This document shows, in pieces, positions 1 to 7,980 of a DNA stretch of 64,000 bases (the stretch's first letter is position 1; each line of letters begins with the position of its first letter). Origin of the DNA: Cyanobacteriota bacterium (GTDB lineage Bacteria; Acidobacteriota; Vicinamibacteria; Vicinamibacterales; UBA2999); contig JAIEMQ010000024.1 in assembly GCA_019752015.1 (NCBI GenBank), forward strand, positions 51,322 to 115,321, read 5' to 3'. The translations under genes and the position numbers were made by a program. The notes beneath the pieces are model-generated. The model did not search any database, was not told the DNA's origin, and saw nothing but the letters and a program-made list of their open reading frames with translations.

Positions 1-490
1 TCAGAATCAGTCCGTTGGCGTGCGCCAGACTGGGCGCGACCGGGGCCGGCGGCGGCGAGTGGCGAAGCCGCGAGAAGTGCACGGCCCGGCCGGTGCGCAA
101 GGCGCGAATGCGGTACGTCAACTGGTCGGTGATGTCCGCGACGGAATACGGCCCGCCAGGCTTCGCCAGCACGTCGATCGCTCCCGCTGCCAGCGCATCG
201 ATGCTTGCCGCCGATCCGGTTTGCGTGGTCGAGCTCACGATCACGACCGGCAACGGCTGTTCGCGCATCAGCTGGCGCAGGAACGTGAGACCGTCCATGC
301 GCGGCATTTCGAGATCGAGCGTGACGATGTCCGGCTGGTGCGCGGCGATCAGATCGCGCGCCACGATCGCGTCGGCGGCAACGCCGACGACTTCCATGTC
401 CGGCTCCGCCTTGATCGCGTTCGACAGCATCGTCCGGACGATTGCGGAATCGTCGACGATGAGCACGCGGCTGCGGCGGACAGGAGCCAT
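1..490 (-). CDS. cheB: Chemotaxis response regulator / protein-glutamate methylesterase, 3' part cut by window edge
   Basis: Partial gene: reading leftward from ATG at 490 the frame stays open to base 1. The visible 163 residues start MAPVRRSRVLIVDDSAIVRT and form a full receiver domain with the acidic pair DD, the phospho-acceptor Asp in TLDLEMPRMDG, the switch Ser/Thr in IVSSTTQ and the Lys in DVLAKPGG. A linker rich in Pro and Ala follows, as in CheB before the methylesterase domain, which must lie outside the window. The LDLEMPRMDGLTFL and SSTTQTGS signatures fit CheB rather than CheY. It is the last visible gene of the leftward chemosensory operon, 3 bases after the CheX-like gene. This operon already carries a complete cheB at its head, so this is a second copy. 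A stand-alone receiver protein remains possible. Confidence 0.8.
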   Translation of the reverse strand, partial: MAPVRRSRVLIVDDSAIVRTMLSNAIKAEPDMEVVGVAADAIVARDLIAAHQPDIVTLDLEMPRMDGLTFLRQLMREQPLPVVIVSSTTQTGSAASIDALAAGAIDVLAKPGGPYSVADITDQLTYRIRALRTGRAVHFSRLRHSPPPAPVAPSLAHANGLIL

Positions 491-493
491 TGG

Positions 494-997
494 TTACCGC
501 CTGGCCGGCGCGGATTCCGGGGCCGCGGTCAAGTCCCAGTCGATCGCGAGCGGGCGATCATTGACTTTGACCCACAAGCGTCTCGTGGAGCGCATGTCGG
601 GCCGCGGCGCCCGCACCACGATCGGCGGGCTCAATTGGAAGGCCCACTGTCCGTGGCAGCGCGACAACCAGTCGCCGCACACCATGTTGGAGAATTCGCC
701 GACGAGATCGTCGACGTGATGCGCGGGCGGTGTCGGCGCCGCCGGATCGCGGCCGCTGAACGAATCGAACAGCATTTGCGCCAGCTCCGGCGGCAGCCAG
801 CAGGCCAGCGAGCCTGACGTGCGGCCATCGTCGAAACGCACGAAGGCGAACAACCAGAATGGCGCGGTGGTGACGCCGGGATCGTCGCAGCCGTCGACGA
901 TCGCGAAGAAGCTCTTTTCCGCCACGGCGCTGACGGCGTCGCGGATCGGCGCGCCGTCAAACACGGACAGTTTCGGCCGCGTGTGTGAGGACGTCAC
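494..997 (-). CDS. CheX-like chemotaxis phosphatase-family protein
   Basis: A 167-residue protein. GTG at 997 is chosen as the start because GGAGGT lies 5 bases upstream; the frame is open further upstream without a comparable ribosome site. It overlaps the end of the preceding CheY-like gene by 41 bases, so translation is probably coupled. The sequence has a central segment (about residues 60-125) with GSLACWLPPELAQMLFDSF and DDLVGEFSNMVCGDWL, which resembles the conserved helix of CheX/CheC/FliY-type phosphatases, where a Glu and an Asn act on phosphorylated CheY (known for the family). Here the E and N of VGEFSNMV are candidates for these residues. Role inferred: dephosphorylation of the neighbouring CheY-like protein. 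Assignment rests on this motif and position. Confidence 0.6.
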   Translation of the reverse strand: MTSSHTRPKLSVFDGAPIRDAVSAVAEKSFFAIVDGCDDPGVTTAPFWLFAFVRFDDGRTSGSLACWLPPELAQMLFDSFSGRDPAAPTPPAHHVDDLVGEFSNMVCGDWLSRCHGQWAFQLSPPIVVRAPRPDMRSTRRLWVKVNDRPLAIDWDLTAAPESAPARR

Positions 998-1337
998 GGA
1001 GCACCTCCGGGCTGAACGGTTTCTTGAGATAGCAGCGCACCGACAGGCCGGCGGCTTCTTCACGACGCTGCGTCGAGCCGTCGGTCGAAATGATGACGCG
1101 CGTCAATTTGCGGTAGCGATCGCTCCTGGCGACCTTGCGCAGCAGATCGGCGCCGTTCATCACCGGCATGTTGATGTCGGTGAGCAGCAGCTGCACGTCG
1201 TGGGCCTCGAGGAGCTCGAGCGCCTCGGCGCCGTCGCCGGCCTCGAGGATCTCGTCGACGGGCACCCGGGTCATCTTGACGACGCGCTTGATCATCGCGC
1301 GCATCATCGACGAGTCATCCACAATCAGGATCCGCAT
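957..1337 (-). CDS. cheY: CheY-like single-domain response regulator
   Basis: A 126-residue stand-alone receiver. Asp7-Asp8 bind metal, Asp54 in LLTDINMPVMNG is the phospho-acceptor, Ser84/Thr85 in VIISTDGS gives the switch residue and Lys106 in YLKKPF completes the active site; all are present. The protein has no output domain, so it should act by binding a partner after receiving phosphate from the operon's CheA. It begins two bases after the cheD stop and its last 41 bases overlap the CheX-like gene, a pairing that fits a kinase target next to its phosphatase. Whether the target is a flagellar motor or another output cannot be read here, as no flagellar gene is in the window. Confidence 0.85.
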   Translation of the reverse strand: MRILIVDDSSMMRAMIKRVVKMTRVPVDEILEAGDGAEALELLEAHDVQLLLTDINMPVMNGADLLRKVARSDRYRKLTRVIISTDGSTQRREEAAGLSVRCYLKKPFSPEVLRDVLTHAAETVRV

Positions 1338-1339
1338 GA

Positions 1340-1870
1340 TCAGAGTTCCTTCTGCGAGTGCCCGCTCAGGACCTGCAGCCGGCCGTCATCGACCGCCATG
1401 TGCACAGTGCGGGCGCCTGTGCCGCCGACATCCTCCGCCGTGATGAACACGCCGTTGCGCCACAGCAGGTTTCTCGCCGCCAGCAGGTTGCGCCTGCCGG
1501 TGTTGAACGCGCCGGAGGTCTGCGCCATGTCGGCGCCGCCGACCAGCTTGACCACTGCGCGTTGCTTGACGAGTCCGAGGCCGTAGGCTTTCTGGAACAG
1601 GAGGGGGATGCCGGTATCGGCAAAGGCCGCCGGGTGCGCGCTCGCGCGATCCGGGTTGATGCTCGCTTCAGGCAACAGAAAGTGCAGCATGCCGGCCACG
1701 CCCGCATGCGGGTCGCAAATGCAGACGGCAATGCAGCTGCCGACCGCGTGAGTGGAGATCCGGCTGCCGCGCTCGGTGGTCACCACCATCTCGCCGATGC
1801 CGATGACGAGGCGATTCGGTGCCTGTTCGTCGTCGCGCCACATGGCCGGTAATTGCATCGAGCCGCTCAT
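1340..1870 (-). CDS. cheD: Chemoreceptor glutamine deamidase CheD
   Basis: A 176-residue protein in the CheD family, which deamidates Gln residues of chemoreceptors and can bind CheC/CheX-type phosphatases. The family signature is clear: THAVGSCIAVCICD carries the catalytic Cys and GMLHFLLPE the catalytic His; NTGRRNLLAARNLLWRNG and TGARTVHMAVDDGRL are the usual later blocks. ATG at 1870 is chosen because it overlaps the cheR stop as ATGA, typical of coupled translation; the open frame extends 12 codons further upstream with no support. The presence of cheD next to a CheX-like gene matches the known CheC/CheD/CheX adaptation branch of Bacillus and Thermotoga. Confidence 0.9.
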   Translation of the reverse strand: MSGSMQLPAMWRDDEQAPNRLVIGIGEMVVTTERGSRISTHAVGSCIAVCICDPHAGVAGMLHFLLPEASINPDRASAHPAAFADTGIPLLFQKAYGLGLVKQRAVVKLVGGADMAQTSGAFNTGRRNLLAARNLLWRNGVFITAEDVGGTGARTVHMAVDDGRLQVLSGHSQKEL

Positions 1871-2700
1871 GCCGCACCCCGCCGATAGATCGCCGGCGCG
1901 ACCCACGACAACCCGTGGCGCACGCCGTTGAGACTTTCCGAATGCGAGATGAACAGATAGCCGCCGCGCGCGAGGCGGGCCTCGAGTGAATCGATGACGC
2001 GCTGCTGCGCCGCGCGATCGAAGTAGATCATCACGTTGCGGCAGAAGATGAAGTCGAACGGCGGTCCCGGCGGCGCGGGATGCAGCAGATTCAACCGCCG
2101 GAACTCGATCATCTGGCGGACCGAAGGCGTGACTTGCAGCACACCGGATTGCGGCGAGCTGGCCTTCTGGAAGTACTTGAGCACGAGATGCCGCGGCATG
2201 TCCGCCGTTCGTTCGGATCGAAACAGGCCGGCCGCGGCGCGCGCCACCGCGCGCGAGGAAATGTCGGATGCCAGCAGCGTGACGCGGCGGCTGGCGGCAT
2301 CACTGAGCGCCTGGCACGCGGTAATCGCGACGGTGTAGGCCTCTTCGCCGGTCGAACACGCCGCGCTCCAGCCGAGGATTGGCTTGCCGTTGGCACGATC
2401 GCACAGCGTCGGCAGCACCGTCTGCGCGAGGAAGTCGAAGTGCTGCGGTTCGCGGAAGAACGACGTGTGATTGGTGGTGATGGCGTCGAGCATCGCGGTC
2501 AGCTCCTCGCCGGACACGTCCCGCTGCAGCACTTTGATGTAGTCGCGAAAGCTCGCGGCCCCGGTCTGCCGCAGCCGCTTCTGCAGCCGCGCCGACACGA
2601 GCGCGCGCTTGCCGGCGTGCAAGGTGATGCCGCTGGTCTCGTAGACCATTCGCGCAATGGCCGCCAGGTCACGATCGGTGCATTCCGGGCTGAGCGACAC
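1867..2700 (-). CDS. cheR: Chemotaxis protein methyltransferase CheR (leftward operon)
   Basis: An AdoMet-dependent enzyme that methylates glutamates of chemoreceptors. With GTG at 2700, 19 bases after the cheW stop, it is 277 residues, the normal CheR size; a longer frame running into cheW is unlikely. The N-terminal helical domain contains ETSGITLHAGKRALVSARL, followed by NHTSFFREPQHF, the AdoMet-binding loop in WSAACSTGEEAYTVAI, and the late motif FDFIFCRNVMIYFD. No TPR or VWRW-binding insertion is visible. It is paired with the CheB genes of the same operon for adaptation. The start is the uncertain part, because only a weak purine stretch precedes the GTG. Confidence 0.9.
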   Translation of the reverse strand: MSLSPECTDRDLAAIARMVYETSGITLHAGKRALVSARLQKRLRQTGAASFRDYIKVLQRDVSGEELTAMLDAITTNHTSFFREPQHFDFLAQTVLPTLCDRANGKPILGWSAACSTGEEAYTVAITACQALSDAASRRVTLLASDISSRAVARAAAGLFRSERTADMPRHLVLKYFQKASSPQSGVLQVTPSVRQMIEFRRLNLLHPAPPGPPFDFIFCRNVMIYFDRAAQQRVIDSLEARLARGGYLFISHSESLNGVRHGLSWVAPAIYRRGAA

Positions 2701-2719
2701 GAGCGGGCTCGCTGCAGGT

Positions 2720-3223
2720 TCAGGCCGCGGCGATCGCAATGGGCCCGTCGCTTCCGAGGACGCGGTCGAGATCGAGCAGGATCTTGACCCCGCCCTTGAC
2801 CTTCGCAAGTCCGAGCAGATAGTCGGTGGTCCGGCGGCCGCCAAAGTCCGGCGGCTGCTCAATCTCGGCGGCCGCGACGTTGACGACCTCGGAGACAGAG
2901 TCGACCACCACGCCCATCATCAAAGTGGACGAAGCCAGCGCCACTTCCGCGACGATGATGCACGTGCGATCGGTCGGCGCCTGCGGCTCGAATCCAAACT
3001 TGCGGCGCAGATCGATCACCGGGATCACCTTGCCGCGCAGATTGATCACGCCGAGCACGTGCTCAGCGACTTGCGGCACGTGCGTGATGTCCATCACCTT
3101 GATGATTTCGCGGACCTTGAGCACCGGCAGGCCGTACTCCTCGCGGCCCAGCGCGAAGGTCAGGTACTTGCCTCCGTTCGCTGACGCGCCGGCATCGGTC
3201 GTTCGTTCCGTGTTGGTGTGCAT
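2720..3223 (-). CDS. cheW: Chemotaxis coupling protein CheW (leftward operon)
   Basis: A 167-residue single CheW domain, the adaptor that joins chemoreceptors to CheA. Residues 19 onward, KYLTFALGREEYGLPVLKVRE, start the SH3-like fold; HVLGVINLRGKVIPVIDLR is the family hallmark, and GVVVDSVSEVVNV matches the second subdomain. The first 16 residues are polar and probably disordered. It starts at ATG 3223, 11 bases after the cheA stop. No chemoreceptor is encoded in this leftward operon within the window, so the partner receptor is elsewhere, or is the PilJ-like receptor of the divergent operon. Confidence 0.95.
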   Translation of the reverse strand: MHTNTERTTDAGASANGGKYLTFALGREEYGLPVLKVREIIKVMDITHVPQVAEHVLGVINLRGKVIPVIDLRRKFGFEPQAPTDRTCIIVAEVALASSTLMMGVVVDSVSEVVNVAAAEIEQPPDFGGRRTTDYLLGLAKVKGGVKILLDLDRVLGSDGPIAIAAA

Positions 3224-3234
3224 GTCTGCTCCGT

Positions 3235-4965
3235 TCAGGCCGCGGCTTGCGGCTGAGTCGCGGACGCCAGCGCCAGCAGGCCGCCGGTGTCGAGAATCAA
3301 TCCAATGCGGCCGTCGCCGAGGATCGCGCCGCCGGCAATGCCGCGGACACCGCGGAACATCTCGCCGAGGCTGCGGATCACGACTTCGCGCTTGCCGAGC
3401 ATTTCGTCGACGACGAGCGCCACTTCACGCCCGTTGTCTTCGGCGATCACCACGGTGCCGTCCGTGATCGCGGTGCGGGCGTTGCCAATGCTGAACAGCT
3501 CGCCCAGGTGCAGCAGCGGAATCAGGCGATCGCGCACCTGCACCACGCTGGGCCGTCCGTGCGTGGTGTGGATCTGCTGCGCCGTCGGCCGCAGCGACTC
3601 GCGCACTGCCGGCGTCGGGATCACGAACCGATCGCCGCCGACGCCCAATACCAATCCGTCGACGATCGCGAGGGTCAGCGGCAGGTGGAGCGTGAAGGTC
3701 GCGCCCCGCCCTCTCACCGTCTGAATGTCGATGCGACCGCGCAGCATCTGGATGTTGCGGCGCACCACGTCCATGCCGACACCGCGGCCCGAGACTTCGG
3801 TGACGCGATCGGCCGTCGAAAAGCCCGGACGGAAGATCAGTTGATGAATCTCCGCCACGCTCATCTGGCTGCCGTGCGGCACCATTGCCTGCGCGACGGC
3901 GCGAGCGAGAATCCGCTCGGTATCGAGCCCCGCGCCGTCGTCGGCAATCTCGACGACGACGCCGCCGGCGCGGTGACATGCTCGCAGCTGGATCTGTGCG
4001 GTCTCGGGCTTGCCGGCCGCAAGGCGCTCGGCCCCCGGTTCGATGCCGTGGTCAACGGTGTTCCTGACCATGTGCATCAGCGGATCGGTCAGCTGTTCGA
4101 TCAGTTTGCGATCGAGCTCGGTGTCTTCGCCGATCAGCGTCACGTCCGCCGGCTTGTCGAATTTTTTCGAAAGATCGCGGACCAGCCGCGCCATCTTCTG
4201 GAAGGTGCGGCGAATCGGCACCATCCGCATCGACATCGCATCGCGCTGGATGTCGCTGGTGATGCGGCGGATCTGCGCCATTTGACGCGAGAGCCGATCG
4301 TCGCCCGGGCGTTGCAAGGCCGGGTTGTCGGCCAGGATGGTCTGCGCGATCACCAGTTCGCCGACCATATCGACGAGCGCGTCCAGCTTTCGGGTGTTGA
4401 CCTTGATGGTGCTGTCTTCGTCGATTCGCGCCGCCATCGAACCTTCGAGCTCTTGCGGCGCCGGCACGGCAACACTCTCGATCGGAGCGGCGCTACCGCC
4501 CGCAATCAACGCGTCCACCGTCGCCAGGATGTTCTGGCAGGACGCCGCGAGGTCGGTGTGCGGCTCGCCGGCCACTCGCGCCGGCAGCTCCCTGACCATG
4601 ATGGTCAGGGTGTCGACGGCGCTCAGGACGACGTCGATCTCGGCCTGCCCCATCGGATGCGATCCGGATCGCGCCAGGTCGAGCAGCGTTTCGAGCTTGT
4701 GCGCGAACGCTTCGACCGAGCGAATGCCGAGCACGCCGGCGTTGCCTTTGACCGTGTGAAACGGCCGGAACAGATCATTGACGAGCGACAGATCGCCCGG
4801 CGCCTTCTCGAGGCGCAGGATCGTCTGTTCAATCGTGCCGAGATGCTCGAGGCCATCGGCCACGAACATCGACGCCAGCTCCGGATCGGCGGCAAAAGTC
4901 GCGAGCTCGTCATCCACGATGACGGGCGGCTTCTTGGCGCTCTTCTTCCGGGCGGTCTTGCTCAT
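3235..4965 (-). CDS. cheA: Chemotaxis histidine kinase CheA (leftward operon)
   Basis: A 576-residue CheA. Order: HPt domain with His70 in FHTVKGNAGVLG; a short linker (about 155-185) with no CheY-binding P2 domain; dimerisation helices (about 186-260, TIKVNTRKLDALVDMVGELV); HATPase domain with the N box HMVRNTVDHGIEP (298-310), ADDGAGLD (341-348) and GFSTADRVTEVSGRGVGMDV (381-400); then a CheW-like regulatory domain to the C-terminus. All catalytic motifs are intact. The lack of P2 makes it shorter than the enteric enzyme (about 650). ATG at 4965 overlaps the cheB stop (ATGA). It should phosphorylate the CheY-like protein and both CheB copies of this operon. Confidence 0.95.
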   Translation of the reverse strand: MSKTARKKSAKKPPVIVDDELATFAADPELASMFVADGLEHLGTIEQTILRLEKAPGDLSLVNDLFRPFHTVKGNAGVLGIRSVEAFAHKLETLLDLARSGSHPMGQAEIDVVLSAVDTLTIMVRELPARVAGEPHTDLAASCQNILATVDALIAGGSAAPIESVAVPAPQELEGSMAARIDEDSTIKVNTRKLDALVDMVGELVIAQTILADNPALQRPGDDRLSRQMAQIRRITSDIQRDAMSMRMVPIRRTFQKMARLVRDLSKKFDKPADVTLIGEDTELDRKLIEQLTDPLMHMVRNTVDHGIEPGAERLAAGKPETAQIQLRACHRAGGVVVEIADDGAGLDTERILARAVAQAMVPHGSQMSVAEIHQLIFRPGFSTADRVTEVSGRGVGMDVVRRNIQMLRGRIDIQTVRGRGATFTLHLPLTLAIVDGLVLGVGGDRFVIPTPAVRESLRPTAQQIHTTHGRPSVVQVRDRLIPLLHLGELFSIGNARTAITDGTVVIAEDNGREVALVVDEMLGKREVVIRSLGEMFRGVRGIAGGAILGDGRIGLILDTGGLLALASATQPQAAA

Positions 4966-6059
4966 GCAGCGCCTCTGCCGCCGGCGACCGCCGACGGGCG
5001 GGTCGTGCGCCGAATCAATTCAGCGGCGATGTCGCCGAGCGGCAGCACCGCGTCGGCAAAGCCGGCCTTCGCGACCAGGCCGGCCATCTCCCACACCACA
5101 CTCGATGCTTCGTCCTGGACGAGGATGCGGCCGCCGGCGGCGCTGATCGCCTCGCAGCCTTTGACGCCGTCCTGTCCCATGCCGGTGAGGATCACGCCGA
5201 GCGCGCGCGAGCCGTAGGCATCGGCGACCGAGTCGAACAGAAAATCGGCCGCCGGCCGGTGCGAGTGCAGCGGCGGGTCCTGGGTCAGAGACAACGCGGT
5301 CGCGCCGTTATCGCGCTGCACCGTCAAATGAAAATCGCCCGGCGCGACATAGATCACGCCTGGCTGAATCGCTTCACCGTCGGTGGCCTCGACGACCTTG
5401 AGCCTGGTTTGCGCCGAAAGACGCTCGGCAAAGAAGCGCGTGAACATCGCCGCCATGTGCGGCACGATCAGAATCGGCACGCGGAAGTCGGCCGGCAGCT
5501 TCGACACGATCTCGCCGATCGCCGCCGGTCCGCCGGTCGACAGGCTGATCGCGACGACGTCCGCGGTGATCGTCGGCCCGAGCGGTCGCAGCGTGAACGC
5601 CGCGGCGGCCGGCTTCGCGCCCTTGCTCTTGAGCGCCTGCACGCCGCTGACGACGCGGCACAGGGATTTGATCTTCGGGACCAGGTCTTCGCGAATGCGC
5701 GCCTGCGCGAGCTCCTTGCCCGCCATGCCCGCCGGCTTCGTCACGTAATCAGACGCGCCGTAGTGCAACGCCTCGAGTGTGTCGGCGGCGCCGCGCTCGG
5801 TGACGGCGCTGAACATGATCACCGGCAGCCGCGGATGCGTCTTGCGAATGGCCTTGAGCGTTTGCAGGCCATTCATTTCCGGCATCTCGACGTCGAGCGT
5901 GACGAGATCCGGGTTGAGTTGTGAAATTTTCTGCAGCGCGACTTTTCCGTTCGGCGCTTCGCCGACGATTTCGATCGCGGGATCGGCCGCGAGCACGTCG
6001 GTCACCATTCGCCGAATCAACATCGCATCGTCGACGACAAGGACTTTCGCTTTTTTCAT
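4962..6059 (-). CDS. cheB: Protein-glutamate methylesterase CheB (head of leftward operon)
   Basis: A 365-residue receiver-methylesterase that removes receptor methyl groups when phosphorylated. Receiver residues 1-125: MKKAKVLVVDDAMLIRRM, Asp56 in LVTLDVEMPEMNG, Ser84 and Lys108 in YVTKPAG. The C-terminal catalytic domain has Ser174 in ISLSTGGPAAIGE, His201 in IVPHMAAMF and Asp297 in LTGMGQDG, the family triad. ATG at 6059 gives the usual CheB N-terminus; the frame could also start at 6107 or 6116, adding Pro-rich residues, and no start has a strong ribosome site. It is the first gene of the leftward operon and overlaps cheA by 4 bases. A second cheB closes the visible part of the operon. 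Confidence 0.93.
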   Translation of the reverse strand: MKKAKVLVVDDAMLIRRMVTDVLAADPAIEIVGEAPNGKVALQKISQLNPDLVTLDVEMPEMNGLQTLKAIRKTHPRLPVIMFSAVTERGAADTLEALHYGASDYVTKPAGMAGKELAQARIREDLVPKIKSLCRVVSGVQALKSKGAKPAAAAFTLRPLGPTITADVVAISLSTGGPAAIGEIVSKLPADFRVPILIVPHMAAMFTRFFAERLSAQTRLKVVEATDGEAIQPGVIYVAPGDFHLTVQRDNGATALSLTQDPPLHSHRPAADFLFDSVADAYGSRALGVILTGMGQDGVKGCEAISAAGGRILVQDEASSVVWEMAGLVAKAGFADAVLPLGDIAAELIRRTTRPSAVAGGRGAA

Positions 6060-6194
6060 ATTCGCGTCTTTCGGCGGCGGGAGTGCAACGTCCATGCCCG
6101 GCGACATCGCGATCACGATTGCGTGAGTTCAGGCGCAATACGCGTCGACGGCGTCTGGTGTCGTCTGGACGGCGCGGAGGAATCGTCTAGAGGC

Positions 6195-6246
6195 TGGACG
6201 ACAGTCCAACTCTCAGACCGATGGCGCGCATCGATCGCGCGATCGA
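6195..6246. promoter_or_regulatory. Two palindromes upstream of the sigma-54-type promoter (possible activator sites)
   Basis: TGGACGACAGTCCA (6195-6208) is an inverted repeat with 5-base arms, and TCGATCGCGCGATCGA (6231-6246) is a perfect 16-base palindrome. They lie roughly 75-125 bases upstream of the start point predicted from the sigma-54-like promoter at 6293, where enhancer-binding activators usually bind. The function is inferred; GC-rich DNA can give short palindromes by chance. They could also serve the leftward cheB operon. The rest of the 6060-6354 gap shows no open frame or RNA gene that I can support. Confidence 0.35.
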
Positions 6247-6292
6247 CTTCGAGATCGTTCGAAAACTTCAACGTTCTCGCAATTTGGCGCGG

Positions 6293-6308
6293 AGGCACGA
6301 ACGTTGCA
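6293..6308 (+). promoter_or_regulatory. Sigma-54 (-24/-12) promoter candidate for the Pil-Chp-like operon
   Basis: AGGCACGAACGTTGCA matches the sigma-54 consensus TGGCACG-N4-TTGCA at every defined position but the first, with the required GG-N10-GC spacing. Transcription would start near 6319, leaving a leader of about 36 bases before the ATG at 6355. The hexamer AACGTT occurs inside it and again 30 bases upstream (6270-6275). Two sigma-54-type activators are encoded in the window (17461-18849 and 36743-39688); a link to either is inference. Confidence 0.6.
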
Positions 6309-6354
6309 CAGCGCCACGCGCAGATGACTGATTTCCATTTCCTGGGTGTGCGTC

Positions 6355-7980
6355 ATGATTCGCGCTGACATTGCACCGGAGCAGCAGCTGGCGACCGCAC
6401 TGCGCCACGGCGTGATCGCCGCGCAGGCGCGTGATTTCGATCGCGCGCGCCCCCTGCTGCAGCACGTGACCGAGAAGAGTCCTGACGATGTGATCGCGTG
6501 GTACTGGCTCGCGATCGCGTCGCCGTCCGCCGAAGCGGCCATTCCCTGTCTGCGCAGAGTCCTGGCGATCGACGATGGACACGCGTTGGCGAAAGAGGCG
6601 TTGTCGCGGTTGTTGATCGCGGAAGCGCATAACGCCGCCGCCGGCGGAAACAAACAGCAGGCGCGCTCGCTTGCGACCGAGGCGACGAGCCTCACACCTG
6701 AAAACACCGCCACGTGGCGGGCACTCGCGGATCTCGCCACGTCACAGGTGGAACGCATCGACGCGTTGCGCCGCATGGTGCAGTTCGCGCCCGAAGACGC
6801 CAACATCCGTACTCAGCTTCGCCAGGCCCTGCTCGCGCGCGCGGTGATGATTGCGCGCACCGATCGCGACGAGGCCCGCGCCCGATTCCAGGAGGTTGCT
6901 GCTTTGAACCCAAGCGACCCTCGTATCTGGCAGGCGCTCTGCAATCTCGCCGACACTCGCGAGGAACAGGCGAAGTACCTGCGTGAACTGCTGCGCGTGA
7001 CGCCCGATCATCAGCCGGCGCGCGCGGCGCTGCGCCGTGTCCTCGTCGACGGCGCGCGAGAGCTACAGGCCGCGTGCCGGTTGAACGACGCGCGCATCCG
7101 CTGGCAGGAAGCCATCGACGTCGCCGGGAGCGATGTCGAGTTGTGGCTTGGCTACGCCGACGCCTGCGACGACGAAGTCGAGGCGAGGCGCGCGATTCAT
7201 TCCGCGCAGGAGATCGATTCTCACGATCCGCGCGTCATCGAGGCGCTGTCGAATCTCAACGGCCAGCCGATCGATCCCACTGCCCTGCCCTCTCCTGGTG
7301 ATGCGTTCGCGCGGTTTGATGCCGCGGCCGCGCCCCAGAACGGCGCCGGCGGTGCCGAACACGTCGACGATTCGCTGCTCGAGTCGATCGCGAAGCTGCC
7401 GGATGGACCGCCGCCCTCGCCGCGCGTTGCCGCCGAAGCGGCGTTCGAAGACGACATGATCCGCGCGGTCTCGGAAAAGCTCGAAGTGATCACACCGGCC
7501 GTGGCCGCGCCGGTCGTCGCGGCGCCCGCGATCGCCGAACCGCCGGCGATCGCCGAACCGCCCGTCGCCGCCGCATCAGCAAATGGTTCGGGACCCGCGA
7601 CGATCATGGTCGTCGACGACAGCCCGACGATCCGCAAGATTCTCGGCCTGACCCTCGAAAAGGCCGGCTACAACGTCGTCGTCGCCAACAACGGCGAATC
7701 CGCGCTGCAGCGTTTGCAGGATGTCGTGCCGAAGCTGGTCCTGCTCGATATTTCGATGCCGGATCTCGACGGCTACGAAGTCTGCAAGCGCATCAAACAG
7801 GATCCGCGCACCCGCGCGGTCACCGTCATCATGCTCTCCGGCAAGGGCGCCTTTTTCGACAAGGTCAAAGGCCACCTTGCCGGTGCCACCGAATACCTGA
7901 CCAAACCTTTCGAAACACCCGCGGTACTGGATGTCGTGAACAGCCACTGCCAGTCCGCTGTCGAGGCACATCATGGTTGA
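6355..7980 (+). CDS. TPR-region protein fused to a PilG-type receiver domain
   Basis: A 541-residue fusion. Residues about 1-300 are Ala/Arg-rich helical repeats of TPR type (for example ARDFDRARPLLQHVTEKSPDDVIAWYWLA and later units, with the recurring W-x-x-L-A pattern). An acidic/Pro-Ala linker (about 320-415) contains the duplicated unit AIAEPPAIAEPP. Residues about 418-541 are a complete receiver: IMVVDDSPTIRKILGLTLEKAG, Asp in LVLLDISMPDLDG, Ser in VIMLSGKGAFFDK and Lys in YLTKPFE. PTIRK and GKGAFFDKVKG are close to PilG/twitching-motility regulators. It is the first gene of the operon, in the pilG position, and overlaps the next gene by 8 bases. ATG at 6355 is preferred to GTG at 6346. 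The TPR half may bind a pilus-machinery partner (inference). Confidence 0.85.
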   Translation: MIRADIAPEQQLATALRHGVIAAQARDFDRARPLLQHVTEKSPDDVIAWYWLAIASPSAEAAIPCLRRVLAIDDGHALAKEALSRLLIAEAHNAAAGGNKQQARSLATEATSLTPENTATWRALADLATSQVERIDALRRMVQFAPEDANIRTQLRQALLARAVMIARTDRDEARARFQEVAALNPSDPRIWQALCNLADTREEQAKYLRELLRVTPDHQPARAALRRVLVDGARELQAACRLNDARIRWQEAIDVAGSDVELWLGYADACDDEVEARRAIHSAQEIDSHDPRVIEALSNLNGQPIDPTALPSPGDAFARFDAAAAPQNGAGGAEHVDDSLLESIAKLPDGPPPSPRVAAEAAFEDDMIRAVSEKLEVITPAVAAPVVAAPAIAEPPAIAEPPVAAASANGSGPATIMVVDDSPTIRKILGLTLEKAGYNVVVANNGESALQRLQDVVPKLVLLDISMPDLDGYEVCKRIKQDPRTRAVTVIMLSGKGAFFDKVKGHLAGATEYLTKPFETPAVLDVVNSHCQSAVEAHHG

